DNA of 64,000 nt from Alteromonadaceae bacterium XY-R5 (lineage in GTDB: Bacteria > Pseudomonadota > Gammaproteobacteria > Enterobacterales > Alteromonadaceae), in contig LXWE01000009.1 in NCBI GenBank assembly GCA_001660395.1, positions 62,001-126,000 on the forward strand, read 5' to 3'. The first letter of the stretch is position 1; every line of letters begins with the position of its first letter. The notes beneath the pieces are model-generated. The model worked only from the letters and a program-made list of their open reading frames with translations, ran no database searches and was not told where the DNA came from. The translations under genes and the position numbers were made by a program. This document shows, piece after piece, positions 62,719 through 64,000 of this stretch.

Positions 62719-63411
62719 TTAGATAAAGGCGTAAGCATCTCCAAACAAGTGATCTTTTTTCAGCCCTTTCTGGGTGAATGCTTCTCTGGCAACGCCTGCC
62801 ATTTCAAAGCGTCCTGCAATATAGACATGATAAGGTTCCAGACTGGTAAAGTCGGCCAGCACTGCCTCGTGAACCCATCCGGTTTTTCCTTGCCAATCGT
62901 TTGATGGATTTTCAACAACGGGGACAAAGCAGAATTTGTCGTGTTGTTGTGCCATTTCCTGCAAAGCCTGGAAGGCATACATATCGTCTAATGAGCGGGT
63001 ACCCCAATATAAATAAAGTGGTTCTTTCAACCCTTCTGCCAGCATGGCCTGTAAAATAGAATAGGTGTAAGAAAAACCAGTACCGCCAGCCATTAACAAA
63101 GTTGGACGTGGCAATTCACGCCAATAAGCATCACCTTTAGGCTGAGCGATTTTTATTTGGCCGATGGAGCGCATGGCTTCCAATACTTCCCAGGCATACT
63201 TATTATCTGGTGTCGCGCCAATATGCAGTTCAAGTTTGGTCTGGCTTGGGATGCTGGCAATAGAGAAGGGGCGCAGATCCTTTTCTCCCATTACCACTTG
63301 CAGATAATGGCCTGGCTTATAGTTAACCGCCTGTTGAGGTGTTAGCACCACTTTATATATAGTGTCGGTTAACGGACTGATGTCGGTAACGCGACAGGTA
63401 ATTTCACTCAT
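62719..63411 (-). CDS. fre: NAD(P)H-flavin reductase
   Basis: The 230-residue protein has the flavin-binding RPFSIAS (near 51-57), the nucleotide-binding LLMAGGTGFSYTYSI and the C-terminal VYIAGRFEMAGVAREAF pattern of Fre/LuxG. It reduces free flavins with NAD(P)H. It lies 18 bp downstream of ubiD, a common arrangement in gammaproteobacteria. Confidence 0.94.
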   Translation of the reverse strand: MSEITCRVTDISPLTDTIYKVVLTPQQAVNYKPGHYLQVVMGEKDLRPFSIASIPSQTKLELHIGATPDNKYAWEVLEAMRSIGQIKIAQPKGDAYWRELPRPTLLMAGGTGFSYTYSILQAMLAEGLKEPLYLYWGTRSLDDMYAFQALQEMAQQHDKFCFVPVVENPSNDWQGKTGWVHEAVLADFTSLEPYHVYIAGRFEMAGVAREAFTQKGLKKDHLFGDAYAFI

Positions 63412-63429
63412 AACTGCTTATTTCTCTGA

Positions 63430-64000
63430 TTAATCATTAGCTTTAGGGGAGTCTGGAAAAATACCCAGTTCGTCCCAAATCTCGTCTATTCGCGATTTTA
63501 CTGCTGGATCCATCACGATTGGCTCGCCCCATTCACGTTCGGTTTCTCCTGGCCATTTATTGGTGGCATCCATCCCCATTTTCGAACCTAGGCCGGATAC
63601 GGGAGAAGCGAAGTCTAAATAATCAATGGGGGTGTTTTCTACCAGCGTAGTATCGCGGGCCGGATCCATCCGCGTCGTGATGGCCCAGATAACATCGTTC
63701 CAGTCTCTGGCATTGACGTCATCATCACATACGATCACAAATTTAGTGTACATAAACTGGCGTAGGAATGACCAGACGCCGAACATGACGCGCTTGGCAT
63801 GCCCAGGATATTGCTTTTTCATTGTGACTACCGCCATCCGGTAAGAACAACCTTCAGGTGGTAAATAGAAATCGACAATCTCAGGAAACTGTTTGCGGAT
63901 AATGGGCACAAACACTTCATTCAGGGCGACGCCCAATACTGCCGGTTCATCCGGTGGGCGTCCAGTAAAGGTCGAATGATAAATAGGCTGTTTACGATGG
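63430..64000 (-). CDS. ubiD: 3-octaprenyl-4-hydroxybenzoate decarboxylase UbiD, C-terminal part (runs off right edge)
   Basis: The frame stays open to the window edge (about 190 residues visible), continuing upstream of the first internal start as [20 protein letters not shown]. The visible part has [41 protein letters not shown] and RMDPARDT, nearly the same as E. coli UbiD. It decarboxylates the ubiquinone precursor using prenyl-FMN. The N-terminus lies beyond position 64000. Confidence 0.95.
   Translation of the reverse strand, partial: HRKQPIYHSTFTGRPPDEPAVLGVALNEVFVPIIRKQFPEIVDFYLPPEGCSYRMAVVTMKKQYPGHAKRVMFGVWSFLRQFMYTKFVIVCDDDVNARDWNDVIWAITTRMDPARDTTLVENTPIDYLDFASPVSGLGSKMGMDATNKWPGETEREWGEPIVMDPAVKSRIDEIWDELGIFPDSPKAND

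Noticed and set aside
1-64000. CRISPR arrays, tRNA/rRNA genes, prophage or integrase genes
   Set aside because: No regularly spaced repeats, cloverleaf-like sequences or phage structural/integrase genes were found by reading. A covariance-model scan would be needed to exclude small RNAs.

Overview
The window looks like a chromosomal segment of a marine-type gammaproteobacterium of the Alteromonadales (Alteromonadaceae-like). The grounds are the family make-up: two carbohydrate-type TonB-dependent receptors, TRAP transport, FlgO and DUF3718 proteins, and an adjacent fre/ubiD pair. This is inferred from protein families only. No rRNA, tRNA, CRISPR array or complete insertion sequence was seen.

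Region 1 (1-7100) is visibly more AT-rich than the rest and reads as a defence-type accessory island. A CoiA-like nuclease gene runs off the left edge. Divergent from it is a two-gene pair that fits a complete Gabija anti-phage system (gajA OLD-family ATPase/TOPRIM nuclease and gajB UvrD-like helicase, overlapping by one base). An HrpB-type DEAH helicase follows, then a gene-free stretch with three TGTCAACAG direct repeats that may be the worn end of an IS21-type element.

Region 2 (7100-49700) is a large pectin utilisation locus. At the cell surface and in the envelope it has two TonB-dependent receptors, two GH28 polygalacturonases, a CE8 pectin methylesterase, a PL1 pectate lyase, a GH43, a GH105 unsaturated-uronyl hydrolase, an alpha/beta esterase, a CE12 rhamnogalacturonan acetylesterase, a DUF4861 lipoprotein and a 2050-residue lipoprotein that fuses CE8 and PL1 domains. 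Products would enter the cytoplasm by a TRAP transporter. Unsaturated uronates would pass through KduI and KduD. Galacturonate would pass through UxaC, a UxuB-like reductase and UxaA to KDG. KdgK and Eda would then give pyruvate and glyceraldehyde-3-phosphate. A LacI-family and an IclR-family regulator sit in the middle. The palindrome TGCCACCGGTGGCA, or a near match, occurs before five transcription units of the locus, usually just downstream of a recognisable -10 box. It is very probably the operator of the local LacI protein. The locus also holds genes of less clear role: an S9 peptidase, a cytoplasmic-looking NUC1 nuclease and an outer-membrane beta-barrel of unknown function.

Region 3 (49700-64000) is mostly ordinary chromosome: PBP1b, a periplasmic flavin amine oxidase paired with a cytochrome c, a TetR/YCII/Tag/AEC operon with a clear candidate TetR operator, an exported nucleosidase-like protein, a FlgO lipoprotein, a MASE1 histidine kinase with its NarL-type regulator, two small exported proteins, Fre, and UbiD running off the right edge.
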